This document shows, one piece after another, positions 7,319 to 15,140 of a stretch of 64,000 nucleotides of DNA. Both the position numbers and the translations under genes were made by a program. The notes beneath the pieces are model-generated. The model did no database searches. It had not been told where the DNA came from and saw only the letters and a program-made list of their open reading frames with translations. Position 1 is the stretch's first letter. Each line of letters opens with the position of its first letter. The stretch comes from Bradyrhizobium sp. Rc3b. Lineage in GTDB: Bacteria; Pseudomonadota; Alphaproteobacteria; Rhizobiales; Xanthobacteraceae. The stretch lies in contig NZ_FOUS01000007.1 in NCBI RefSeq assembly GCF_900114915.1, forward strand, positions 62,001 to 126,000. The letters are read 5' to 3'.

Positions 7319-9049
7319 TTAATACGCAGATCTGCTATATCTCCAACCAATCGTCTGCACCTCAAGATCGGTGGAAGCGTTATTTGCCACGTAGGAAATT
7401 GCCCCTGCGCTTGTCTGAACTGACGTTTTGAAGCCGGTACGCGCATTGATCGCCGTTACGAATGAACCAAGCGGCGAGGCGTTAGTGGCAGGCGCTGCTG
7501 TCGATAAGTCTGTGTTGTAGATATAAATTGCAGTGGTCGCGCTTGTATTGGCGCCCACGATGTTCACCAAGGCCTCAACGTTCAGCGGCGGTACAAGCAA
7601 GGAAGAGGACTGCGGCGTTGTTCCGAGCGCGCTCCCGGTCGATACGTCGAGTGCCGGGAGCGTCTTCCACATGACGACGTTGCCGCCGTCATAAACCACC
7701 ATCGCCAAAATGTGCGATGAAGCGTCGGTTCTGAATGCGCCGATAAATCGCGACTTGGTGTAGTTCGTTGGCAACGTAGGCGCCGAGAAAGATTTCGACG
7801 TGAGGACGTCAACGACGCCGGTATCCGTGCGTTCGATCAAATAGACGGCATACCAAGTCGAGGCGCCGAGAGTCGTATAGCTTGCGGCGCCATCCGCTGA
7901 TCCGTTGCCCGTCCCGACCGCCCAAGCCGCGTTTGCATTTTTGGTAAAAGCCGCCAGTTTCATCAACGTCGTTGCATCGGACGAGACACATGCGCCAGCC
8001 GAGATGTCGATGACCGTGTTGGGTGTCGACGCATCGTTCGTAACGAACAAGCCATTGATAAAGCCACGGAGATATGTGGGATCGACCAAGAGAACATTCG
8101 TCGCGTTGGTAAGGCCCGCGCCAAGCGTGAAGGCACCTGTGTTACCCGCGATCGACGAAACGCCGACCGTTCCCGGCTCACCGCCCACATTGAAATTCCA
8201 ATCGGCATGCGTGCCGCTACCGTTGGTCTTATCGACACTGATAGTTAGGCTGGTGCCGCTGTAAGTCGCGACACCTTCCATCCAGTCGGTCGTCGGATTG
8301 GCTGCCGAGCTGGCACGCACGCGCGCGCCGTTGGTGTAGGCGAGACCGGCTTGCGTGGTGAATGCCTTGGAGCCTGTGCCTATCGCAAGCGACGTTGTCG
8401 ACGTACCGCCATAGCCGGCGCCGGTCGGTCCTGTGCTGCCGGTGTCGCCCTTGCTCGCAAGCAACTGCCAATATGTGGCATTCGGAGCTGTATGTCCCGA
8501 ACCTGGCGTGGCGTTGATCCAGACGTAGGACGAGCCGGCATCAGTCATTACGTCGCCGACTGAATACGTCGTCGATCCGTTGTAGGCCCCGGTGAAATTG
8601 AATCCTTTGTAGATGCCGAGATAAGCCCAGACGCCGGCCGATTTGACCCACGTCTTGCCGGTGGTCGGCTGGAACGCATATTGCCCGTCATCGCCAAGCG
8701 ACGGATCCGGCTCGGTCGCGTCGATGTCCACGAAAACGAAGAATCCTGACGTACGGAACGCCGCCACTAACTGATTGACCGTCGCCATCGCCTCGGCGCC
8801 GGCAAAGCGCTGCGGCGAAACCTGCCAAATCGTATAGGCAACGCCGGTCTGCGCACCACCGCCCCACGGCGGAATGACCAGGTGCGTCGTGTCGGTGACA
8901 TCCGAGATGACCGACTGAAAATTGCCGATCTGGAAAATGTCGCCGGGCTTGATGTTGGTTCCTGACCAGATCGTACCAGATCCCGTGATGGTCGTTCCGC
9001 CCGCGGAAACGGAGGCGGTGCCGGTGGAGTATGAATTAAGTGCGGTCAA
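7319..9049 (-). CDS. Phage tail-fibre / receptor-binding-like protein
   Basis: A 576-residue Ser/Thr/Gly-rich protein: an N-terminal beta domain, a strand-rich middle, a short collagen-like patch (GDTGSTGPTGAG) and a long repetitive beta-rich C-terminal half. Composition and length fit tail fibres or host-recognition proteins. It is read from a TTG that overlaps the stop of the preceding short frame (TTGA), implying coupling. No chaperone gene is visible. Confidence 0.65.
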   Translation of the reverse strand: MTALNSYSTGTASVSAGGTTITGSGTIWSGTNIKPGDIFQIGNFQSVISDVTDTTHLVIPPWGGGAQTGVAYTIWQVSPQRFAGAEAMATVNQLVAAFRTSGFFVFVDIDATEPDPSLGDDGQYAFQPTTGKTWVKSAGVWAYLGIYKGFNFTGAYNGSTTYSVGDVMTDAGSSYVWINATPGSGHTAPNATYWQLLASKGDTGSTGPTGAGYGGTSTTSLAIGTGSKAFTTQAGLAYTNGARVRASSAANPTTDWMEGVATYSGTSLTISVDKTNGSGTHADWNFNVGGEPGTVGVSSIAGNTGAFTLGAGLTNATNVLLVDPTYLRGFINGLFVTNDASTPNTVIDISAGACVSSDATTLMKLAAFTKNANAAWAVGTGNGSADGAASYTTLGASTWYAVYLIERTDTGVVDVLTSKSFSAPTLPTNYTKSRFIGAFRTDASSHILAMVVYDGGNVVMWKTLPALDVSTGSALGTTPQSSSLLVPPLNVEALVNIVGANTSATTAIYIYNTDLSTAAPATNASPLGSFVTAINARTGFKTSVQTSAGAISYVANNASTDLEVQTIGWRYSRSAY

Positions 9050-9215
9050 AGGGATTTCTTCCTTGCTTCAACAATGGCATTTGCTTCGGCGATCGGCAGC
9101 CATTTGCCGTCGATCTTGCGCCAGCTTTGCCCGTGGACGGCTGCCAAGCTAGCCAGCCGCGCGCCTCATGCGGCGGCTCGGTGAGTTCGGGCGGAAGGTC
9201 GTGAAGTTGGGTCAT
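9046..9215 (-). pseudogene. Short phage gene split by a one-base frameshift
   Basis: Reading from the ATG at 9215 (overlapping the upstream TGA as ATGA) gives MTQLHDLPPELTEPP and WLAWQPSTG, then loses sense. One base away, the frame continues as SWRKIDGKWLPIAEANAIVE and ends at the TGA at 9046, which overlaps the fibre start. Restoring one A in the run near 9120 joins both halves into a ~56-residue protein. A real deletion, a sequencing error or programmed slippage are all possible. Confidence 0.5.
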
Positions 9216-9829
9216 CTAATCTCGTCCGGCCATCGCTTCACCAGCTTTATCCGGATGCCATCCGCATCGACCTGCGTGTGTTGAGCGAAGCCTCCGACAA
9301 CTCTCCCGATAGCGCCCGCGCCGAATGTGCCTTCGGCGGCTTGTTGACACTTCGTTGCATACTGTTTTTCGAGCAATCTCAGTCCGTCCTCAGGGAAACG
9401 CATCTCACTTGAGCCGTCCACGCGGGGCCGGATGTATCGCTCGACTGCCCTTCCCTTGAAGATTTCGTGCTCGAAATAGCATTCGGTGACGAAGATCAAC
9501 GGCCCTGCATTCTCAGACCAGCCTGCCAGCACGACTTCGCACCGGCCGGTCAGATTGTGGCCGACTGCCTTGCCGCGTGTGCAACACGCCTTAACCAGGT
9601 CAGGCATTGCGTCGGCAAGCAATCGAAGATCAGCGAACTGAGTTTCCAATAGCTGTGCCGACAGCAGAGTCGGCACAATCAACGGTCCGGTCACCCCGTA
9701 CACAGCGTTGTGCTCCGGAATCGTGTGGACTTTGGTTCCGATACCACGCAATTTGCCAGACAGGTGAAAGGCACCATCGGAGAAGACGTGGACTGCGTCC
9801 AAAGATTTGAAGACGTTAATCGCCGTCAT
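9212..9829 (-). CDS. Phage protein, possibly proteasome-type Ntn-hydrolase-like
   Basis: A 205-residue protein beginning with a beta strand and HVFSDGAFH, then KVHTIPEHNAVYGVTG, which resembles the first two strands and the SDG loop of proteasome-like Ntn folds found in some alphaproteobacterial phages. No processing site is obvious. Start and stop overlap its neighbours by four bases (ATGA at both ends), so it belongs to the structural operon. Function is uncertain. Confidence 0.5.
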   Translation of the reverse strand: MTAINVFKSLDAVHVFSDGAFHLSGKLRGIGTKVHTIPEHNAVYGVTGPLIVPTLLSAQLLETQFADLRLLADAMPDLVKACCTRGKAVGHNLTGRCEVVLAGWSENAGPLIFVTECYFEHEIFKGRAVERYIRPRVDGSSEMRFPEDGLRLLEKQYATKCQQAAEGTFGAGAIGRVVGGFAQHTQVDADGIRIKLVKRWPDEIR

Positions 9830-9948
9830 TCTTCGTCTCCCTCTTCATCCTCTGATCTTTCTTCGATCTCGACGATTTCCGCTTCGTCGATGAAGGTGCC
9901 AGCGGCAAGCCCTGTTATGGCCACCGCGGCTGCAGTAAAAATGGGCAT
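9826..9948 (-). CDS. 40-residue acidic phage protein
   Basis: A very short frame with an AGGGAGA site before its ATG and an ATGA overlap with the next gene. It encodes a hydrophobic start (FTAAAVAITGLAAG) followed by a strongly acidic end. A membrane-anchored or accessory structural role is possible; nothing firmer can be said. Confidence 0.5.
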   Translation of the reverse strand: MPIFTAAAVAITGLAAGTFIDEAEIVEIEERSEDEEGDEE

Positions 9949-9960
9949 TATGTGTCTCCC

Positions 9961-10221
9961 TTAGATTGATAGTCCCGCCGACTTCATCAGCGCCGCTCTA
10001 AGCGCAAGCACCGCTTCCACCGGCTCGGTGTCACCACCGATCAACGACCTTGGCTCGCTATCGAGCGGACACGCAGCGAACTTTGAACGGCCTAGCGCTG
10101 CTGCCAGTGCGATCCTGTCGGCACTGGTTGGCGCTTTGTGCGCGCGCCTGAATATCTCGACCGCCGTTGGCGTGATCGACGTCCGGTGGCGCCGCTTGTC
10201 GCGTTTCACGCGTGCGGGCAT
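9961..10221 (-). CDS. Phage-associated hypothetical protein (86 aa)
   Basis: A basic N-terminus (KRDKRRHRTS) precedes helices with many Ala and Leu. It lies in the same-strand run between the terminase small subunit and the structural genes, directly abutting the gene ending at 10222. No recognised domain. Confidence 0.55.
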   Translation of the reverse strand: MPARVKRDKRRHRTSITPTAVEIFRRAHKAPTSADRIALAAALGRSKFAACPLDSEPRSLIGGDTEPVEAVLALRAALMKSAGLSI

Positions 10222-10467
10222 TTAGGGTGGCCCGAACCGTTGTAGCGCCCAAGGAACGTGGCTATCGGTGAACTGCGCCATGAACTCGGCGCCGAACCGC
10301 TGCCATGCTGCGCGCGCCTCCTCCAGCTCGGGCCGGCCATGGGCGTCCGTCTCAACCCCTGCGTCCGCCAGCTCGCCAAAGAAATCGAATTCGCTAGAGA
10401 ACACGCACTCCCAGGCATCGAGGCCGGCAGTTGCGTGCCTCTTGTTTTTGCGCTTGCGAACGGGCAT
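10222..10467 (-). CDS. Phage-associated hypothetical protein (81 aa)
   Basis: The product starts MPVRKRKNKRH and continues with an acidic, aromatic segment (AWECVFSSEFDFFGEL). Similar basic-then-acidic short proteins sit beside terminase genes in alphaproteobacterial prophages. Its start overlaps the end of the terminase small subunit gene by one base. Confidence 0.6.
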   Translation of the reverse strand: MPVRKRKNKRHATAGLDAWECVFSSEFDFFGELADAGVETDAHGRPELEEARAAWQRFGAEFMAQFTDSHVPWALQRFGPP

Positions 10468-10805
10468 CAGCGGCGGTTTCCGTAATCAGCCGTGCGAGGC
10501 GCGCGGGGCGCCTCTGGAGCGTCCACACCATCAAGGGCCAGCTCCCGGAGCAGCCGGGCGAACGAGATCCGGGCATTTTGCAGGATGCCGACTTCCGGCC
10601 TCTCCTTTGGCTGACCGAACCGATCGAAGAAGGTTTGGCCGTCACGGTCGAGAACTTCGCGTGCGGTCTGAGCCTGGTCCCAGGCTTCCGCCGCCAATTG
10701 CAACAACCGCAAGTGATGCGGCTCCAATTCGAAGTCCGCGACCACATTTTTCCACCATTTCCGCGTCGCAGGTTTGAGATGCGAGGGTGGTCTTGCAGCG
10801 ATCAA
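10467..10805 (-). CDS. Phage terminase small subunit, P27 family
   Basis: A 112-residue protein resembling P27 small terminases: a basic start, RKWWKNVVADFELEPHHL, helix LLQLAAEAWDQAQTARE, and a C-terminal LRELAL helix. Such proteins recognise the packaging site and work with a large ATPase/nuclease subunit, which is not present in this window. The TTG at 10805 has GGAGG six bases upstream. Confidence 0.75.
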   Translation of the reverse strand: MIAARPPSHLKPATRKWWKNVVADFELEPHHLRLLQLAAEAWDQAQTAREVLDRDGQTFFDRFGQPKERPEVGILQNARISFARLLRELALDGVDAPEAPRAPRTADYGNRR

Positions 10806-11214
10806 TTAGACCTCCAAAATTTTATCTGAACCGGGGCAGCAACCACGCGCGTTGAGTGATGGCGCCGGTAGCTAGAAGCCGAGGCTGGAAAGATCTGACC
10901 CACCCCTCTGGGGCCGCTGCCCGGCCCGAGCTAATGGTGCCTTCGCGAGAGAGGGTACTGATCCCTAAGACGAGAAAGGGGGCTGCTCTTGGCCACAGCG
11001 ACTCGCTCAGTCTCACCGGGGGCCAGCCCACACTTGCCGCCAACAAGCGGTTGTCGGACCAACAAATGCGAGCGCACCTGCAAAGAAAACGAGCGGCAAT
11101 TCGCCGAAAAGAGATGGCGACGCCGGTAGTGGCCAGCGCGCCGAAGTCTTGCACGTCACGTTGAGAGCGTTGCCCTCGTCGAAATACGTTCCGAATTATG
11201 ATTAGAATGTGTTC
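10806..11214. other. 409-base gap upstream of terminase gene without a confident gene
   Basis: Open frames exist on both strands (for example 10856-11164 on plus) but they overlap one another, lack good ribosome sites and have unlikely composition. A decayed phage gene could lie here; in related prophages an endonuclease gene often precedes the small terminase. Confidence 0.4.
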
Positions 11215-11748
11215 TTAGGCCACAAGGGCAGCATTCTGCGAGCGCTTGCGCCGCGACCTTCGGCGCCTGCCAGCGGGCTCGTTGTCGTTCGCTGCGACAG
11301 TCGGCGCACGCTGGGCATCGATCAATGCGATCATCGCATCTTCAGCCGCGTCGAACTTAATCTGGCGTCCACCGACAGAGGGGGTTGTCTTGCCGCCGAG
11401 GAATTCCGCGCCTTCCGCGACGGTCGATGCGTAAAGATGGTACGGCGCGCCCACGTCTTGACCCCGATAAAGCAGAGCCGGTCGCGCCGGCTTGCTCGGC
11501 TTGACGAGCCGTCTGCTGCCCTTCTGTTGGCGATATCGTTCGACGCAAGCATGCCAGCGGCCGTCGCTGCCCAGCCACTTCGAAAAATCAGCGTTGAAGG
11601 TTTTCCGAGCAGCTTCGTCCAATTGCCAGCCATGGGCCGGCCCGATGCCCGTGAAGCGGCGATGAAGCAGCCGGTTCAATTCCTGCGGAGATGGGCGGAT
11701 CTCCATCACGCGGTCAGCGGCTGGCATGTTGTCGTTCGCGTGTCTCAA
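11215..11748 (-). CDS. Phage-associated hypothetical protein (177 aa)
   Basis: A predicted soluble protein with a helical N-terminal half (PQELNRLLHRRFTG, AARKTFNADFSKWLG) and an Arg/Lys-rich tail (RRRRSRRKRSQN) that suggests nucleic-acid contact. The TTG start has GAGG five bases upstream. It lies in the early, minus-strand part of the prophage. No family recognised. Confidence 0.55.
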   Translation of the reverse strand: MRHANDNMPAADRVMEIRPSPQELNRLLHRRFTGIGPAHGWQLDEAARKTFNADFSKWLGSDGRWHACVERYRQQKGSRRLVKPSKPARPALLYRGQDVGAPYHLYASTVAEGAEFLGGKTTPSVGGRQIKFDAAEDAMIALIDAQRAPTVAANDNEPAGRRRRSRRKRSQNAALVA

Positions 11749-11902
11749 CGAAACCTCGTGACTTGGTGTGTGCGGGATCCGGCCATCTGCGCGGCTTTAA
11801 TTTGGAAATCGGCCCAAAGGCCCAAGAGATCAAATACTTGCCTACGAAAACAGGGCCGAAGGAAATCAGGGGGGCCGACATGCTCCCCTACTCCGTCACG
11901 CC

Positions 11903-12262
11903 TTAAAGCCTCTCAGTTCGGAGATACACCCCATCCCGCTCGGCACGGCAGGCGTCCACCGTCTCGGCACCAAAACGCTCTATGAGTAGTTCCTGGTCGA
12001 GCCTCCTGCTGGTGCGATTCTCCAACACAACTGACCACGTATGGCCCACCAACTCGACGCGGCCTGTACTCAAGATCTGCTGCCTCAGCTCTTCACGGCG
12101 CACCTTCAGTCGGCGCAGCGCAGCATCAACCTCACCGAACTGGTCAGCCAATGAAACCCTTCGCGCGGGAGCTGGCGGCGGCTCCAGGCCCAGGTTGAGG
12201 TGATAGGTGACGGTTGAAGCGTCATCGTCCGCGCTGGTGCGGTGCAGGTCGGCATAGGCCAT
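11903..12262 (-). CDS. Phage-associated hypothetical protein (119 aa)
   Basis: The product has a helical middle with LRRLKVRREELRQQIL and a beta-hairpin end (HTWSVVLENRTSRRLD, then ERFGAETVDACR). The pattern recalls small phage proteins encoded next to replication ATPases, but no named family can be assigned. Confidence 0.55.
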   Translation of the reverse strand: MAYADLHRTSADDDASTVTYHLNLGLEPPPAPARRVSLADQFGEVDAALRRLKVRREELRQQILSTGRVELVGHTWSVVLENRTSRRLDQELLIERFGAETVDACRAERDGVYLRTERL

Positions 12263-12321
12263 TTAATTTGTCTCTCTGCTTCAAAAATCAGGTTGTCTTC
12301 TTCCACACCACCCATTTGCTA

Positions 12322-12358
12322 CGTACCTCCCCACCCACCCCCTTAAAGGGGGGGGTGG
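12322..12358. terminator. GC-rich hairpin downstream of the ATPase gene
   Basis: A C-run (CCACCCACCCCC) and a matching G-run (GGGGGGGGTGG) around TTAAA can form a strong stem. It lies 100 bases after the end of the minus-strand ATPase gene. There is no clear T tract, so terminator function is tentative. Confidence 0.35.
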
Positions 12359-12454
12359 TAGAGGTTGAGCACGTAGCGCGCGCAACTACTTAGCTAGAGG
12401 GTTGCGCAAGGTTGCGCAGGGTTACGCAAAAAGTGCAGTTCGAGTGATCGACGT

Positions 12455-13816
12455 CTATGATGCAACCTCTACGTGATCGAAGGATTTCCGCTTTATTGGG
12501 TCAATGCGCGAAACTTTGATCAGCAGGCCGACCGTAATCATGGCATCGAGAATGGCCTGCACGCGCCCCTTTTCTGAAGTCAGCTTCTTGCCGTCGTCCA
12601 CCTCGATCCCAAGAACGCTTGCGATCTCGTTGCCGGCCCAATTTGACGATTGGTAGTTGTACCTCACGTCACGATTCCTTATGCCGATCAGAATGGCGGC
12701 AATCTGATCCTGCTCGACTGCTGCAAGAGTCATCTCCGCACGCTCTTCGGCCGAGGCATCTGGAGCCATCCAGCGCCTGACCGCAGGGGCGAATTCCTGT
12801 GGCCTGGCCAGACCATCGCCATTTCCCAGAGGCACGCTCTCGATGCGATACCAAGCCCCGGTTCCGACGCGCGAGAGATTCCCCTTGTCGATGACCGCGT
12901 TGAAGTACTCCCGACGTAGCCCCTCCGGGATGTTCCACCTTTTTGCTTGATCTTCGGTGAGCGGATTGATGACTCGTACGATGCGAGCTTTGTCTTTCAA
13001 GGCACTGCCACCACGGCCCGAGTTTGCCGTGACGGGACCCTCGGATTTTACGACATGGTGGGCGAGATCAATCGCGCAATTTAGCCTGTCTGCGATCGTC
13101 ACCCAGAGCGTCGCAACCTGCTGAATCGCATTGTTGTCGTTCTCGCTGACACCGTGGGTGGATACGAAGGGGTCGATGATGATTGCGTCGGGTTTGAATT
13201 CGCCCCCGATTTGGGCGATACCCTCTACCACTGGATGATTGATCCGGAATCCAGTCCTTTTGTCTTCGGTCGCAACCACAAAATTGGACTCGCGTCCGCT
13301 CGACCACATCAAGCGACCACCGATGTCATCATTGGTGATGCGGTGCAGTGCTGCGGCCGTTTCGAATTGACGCTGGATAAGCTCTGGTGGATCTTCAGTG
13401 TTGACGTACCAAACTCGACTTCTCTTCTTGTGCCCGACACCCAACAAATCGCGGCCCGTCACCATGTCCAGAGCTTCCGCAGTTAGCAACGCTGTCTTCC
13501 CGCCACCGCCCGGCGCATAAATAGTCGAGATGTATTTTCGGACTCTGGTTTTCCCATATACAAATTCAAGTTGCGGGAGGGTCTCTGTCCCGCTCAGCTG
13601 TAGGATTGTGGTCTTGGGACGGCCATCTCCAATGGTATTATCATTCGCAGGCGATAGGAAAGTGTGCAGCACGGGGCTGTGCTGTTCGCCATCATCATAG
13701 TCCGCGCAAACGCGCGCCCCAATAACCTCGCGCACTGTCGCGAAGCCGAACTGCTGATGTTTTACGCGATCGCCGGCTTGGTATGGGTTATCGGCCTCTA
13801 CTGCGGTGGTCGTCAC
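12455..13816 (-). CDS. AAA ATPase, RepA/DnaB-like (phage replication)
   Basis: A 453-residue protein with Walker A YAPGGGGKTALL, a Walker B DAIIIDPFVSTHG and a downstream SGRGGSALKDKARIV segment, the order of RepA-like hexameric helicases (AAA_25). The C-terminus has a winged-helix look. The GTG at 13816 is favoured: AGGAG lies ten bases upstream, and the longer reading to 13930 runs through the preceding gene. It overlaps that gene by 29 bases, in line with an operon. Likely role: unwinding or initiation during prophage replication. Confidence 0.75.
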   Translation of the reverse strand: MTTTAVEADNPYQAGDRVKHQQFGFATVREVIGARVCADYDDGEQHSPVLHTFLSPANDNTIGDGRPKTTILQLSGTETLPQLEFVYGKTRVRKYISTIYAPGGGGKTALLTAEALDMVTGRDLLGVGHKKRSRVWYVNTEDPPELIQRQFETAAALHRITNDDIGGRLMWSSGRESNFVVATEDKRTGFRINHPVVEGIAQIGGEFKPDAIIIDPFVSTHGVSENDNNAIQQVATLWVTIADRLNCAIDLAHHVVKSEGPVTANSGRGGSALKDKARIVRVINPLTEDQAKRWNIPEGLRREYFNAVIDKGNLSRVGTGAWYRIESVPLGNGDGLARPQEFAPAVRRWMAPDASAEERAEMTLAAVEQDQIAAILIGIRNRDVRYNYQSSNWAGNEIASVLGIEVDDGKKLTSEKGRVQAILDAMITVGLLIKVSRIDPIKRKSFDHVEVAS

Positions 13817-14042
13817 TGGTCTGAAGCTCCTTGAAGGCAAGATCTGCAATCGCCCTGTTGAAGGACGGGGAAAAGCCAGCGACACGTTGCTGGAACGCAT
13901 TAGGAGCGACGACGTGCGCAGGCCCGTCACCGCTTTGGCGAAGCGCCAAGTTGTAGAGACGCAAGTGGTCGTTCAGCTCAAGGTCGAAACGAGCGAGTGT
14001 GGCCGAGCCTGGTGGGCTCGGTCTGCAATCCAAGATCCTCAC
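13788..14042 (-). CDS. Phage/Rhizobiales hypothetical protein (84 aa)
   Basis: A protein with the beta-rich start RILDCRPSPPGSATLARFDL, a strand pair with DHLRLYNLALRQ and a helical end. It resembles small proteins encoded ahead of replication ATPases in rhizobial prophages. It starts with GTG overlapping the upstream TGA (GTGA), so translation is probably coupled. Confidence 0.6.
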   Translation of the reverse strand: MRILDCRPSPPGSATLARFDLELNDHLRLYNLALRQSGDGPAHVVAPNAFQQRVAGFSPSFNRAIADLAFKELQTSDDHRSRGR

Positions 14043-14206
14043 GCTCCGATCCTCTCTTCTGAGCCTCGTGCAACCCCGTACACTATGCGGTCGCCATCAA
14101 TGGCGCAGAAGGTCCACTCCTCACGGATGATCACGCGTTCCCGTGGTGGCTCATACGGAAGATAGCGACGCCTGAAGTCTTCACAGATCTGCTGGCCGAG
14201 CGTCAC
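14039..14206 (-). CDS. Short leading gene of the phage replication operon (55 aa)
   Basis: Read from a GTG with AAGGAG seven bases upstream, this gives a charged protein (RRRYLPYEPPRERVIIREEW) ending in a beta hairpin. Its stop overlaps the next start as GTGA. Unknown function; ribosome site and coupling support it as a real gene. Confidence 0.55.
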   Translation of the reverse strand: MTLGQQICEDFRRRYLPYEPPRERVIIREEWTFCAIDGDRIVYGVARGSEERIGA

Positions 14207-14272
14207 AGATTGTCTCCTTGGGTTAGACCCGCTGCAAACTAGTAGGGTTGGTGGGGTGAAACACTAAATGCG

Positions 14273-14407
14273 CTATGACCTAGAGCGATCAGCTGGAGAC
14301 CTTCCGATCAGCACCGGTTGCCCCATCGTGCGGCTCAGGCTCGCAAGCGCGCACGCCTTCTTCTTCGAAACGAGCGCATGCTCGTCCGAGGACAGCTTCA
14401 TAGCCAT
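14273..14407 (-). pseudogene. Truncated AlpA-like HTH regulator remnant
   Basis: The frame begins near LVSKKKACALASLSRTM, which matches the first helix and turn of AlpA-type phage regulators (consensus close to LVSKKExxxLxxLSRTT). The family's remaining ~35 residues are replaced by unrelated sequence before a stop. AlpA genes normally sit beside an integrase; none is seen here. No clear ribosome site. Confidence 0.35.
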
Positions 14408-15140
14408 GGGTTGTTGGACTATCAGGCCCGGAAAAGTGCAATTAGCGGGCGTCGTCTAGGGACCGATGCTTCCTGGGCAGAAGGGCCAGTCGAAGCTGCG
14501 ACTCATATCGCGTAGGTGTCATCAACATGGCCGACAAGTTCGCTATTGACAACTCAAAGACCGTACAAAGCACGCTTTTTATTTTCTGCGATTCCGCTCG
14601 ATCTATGAACGGATGCCGTCCTCGGGCGGTTTGTGCCGCCGTGAGCGGAGTGCTGGACAGAAGTGGCTAGCTGCTAGGCAAGCGCAGGCCCACGCGGCCC
14701 CGCCAATGCCCTTGCGGCCGGCTTTCGCGAACTATGCCGCCGCGTTCAATGACCCGGCGAACTCCCCCTACCCGCCGACCGGCCCTGATAAGCCCTCCAA
14801 CGCTCACTCAATTGCCGGGCGCAAAGCGGCCGACGGTGCATTTCATGTTATCGAGCGAATGACGGTCGTTGAGCCCGCACGGCTCCAGGATCATTTTCGT
14901 CGAGCTGGACATAACCTCGCCTCACAAGGTCATTCGGGTTGCACTCGACGCAGCCCATCCTCCTGCCAGGCTCGTCGGAAATCAGACAAACAGCCTAGCG
15001 CCTGCCCACCGCGCCCGGACTTTAGTCTGATAGCGACATTGTGCCTTGCAACCGGCGTGCCGCAGCCTATACGGACACTTGGGCTGGCGCTCTACCTCCT
15101 GCTGTCTACCGACGCTGCCGGAGGGTCCCGGGGAAAATAC
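14408..15140. other. Long non-coding or decayed stretch before the ligase pair
   Basis: No convincing gene. The plus frame is open from 14613 into the next gene, but these 176 codons have unlike composition (Pro/Arg/Ser-rich) and no ribosome site, so they are treated as untranslated. The prophage edge probably lies in or near this stretch. Confidence 0.4.

Noticed and set aside
9100..9140. Programmed -1 frameshift at GGGCAAAG
   Set aside because: It does not meet the X-XXY-YYZ rule and no downstream pseudoknot was recognised; a one-base deletion is simpler. Kept only as an alternative.
10822..11164. Opposing open frames of ~100 codons upstream of the small terminase
   Set aside because: They mirror each other, lack ribosome sites and have unlikely Pro/Arg/Ser or Trp-rich composition.
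14613..15140. N-terminal extension of 176 residues on the fused ligase protein
   Set aside because: Composition differs sharply from the membrane protein, there is no ribosome site, and the membrane domain starts naturally at the GTG at 15141.
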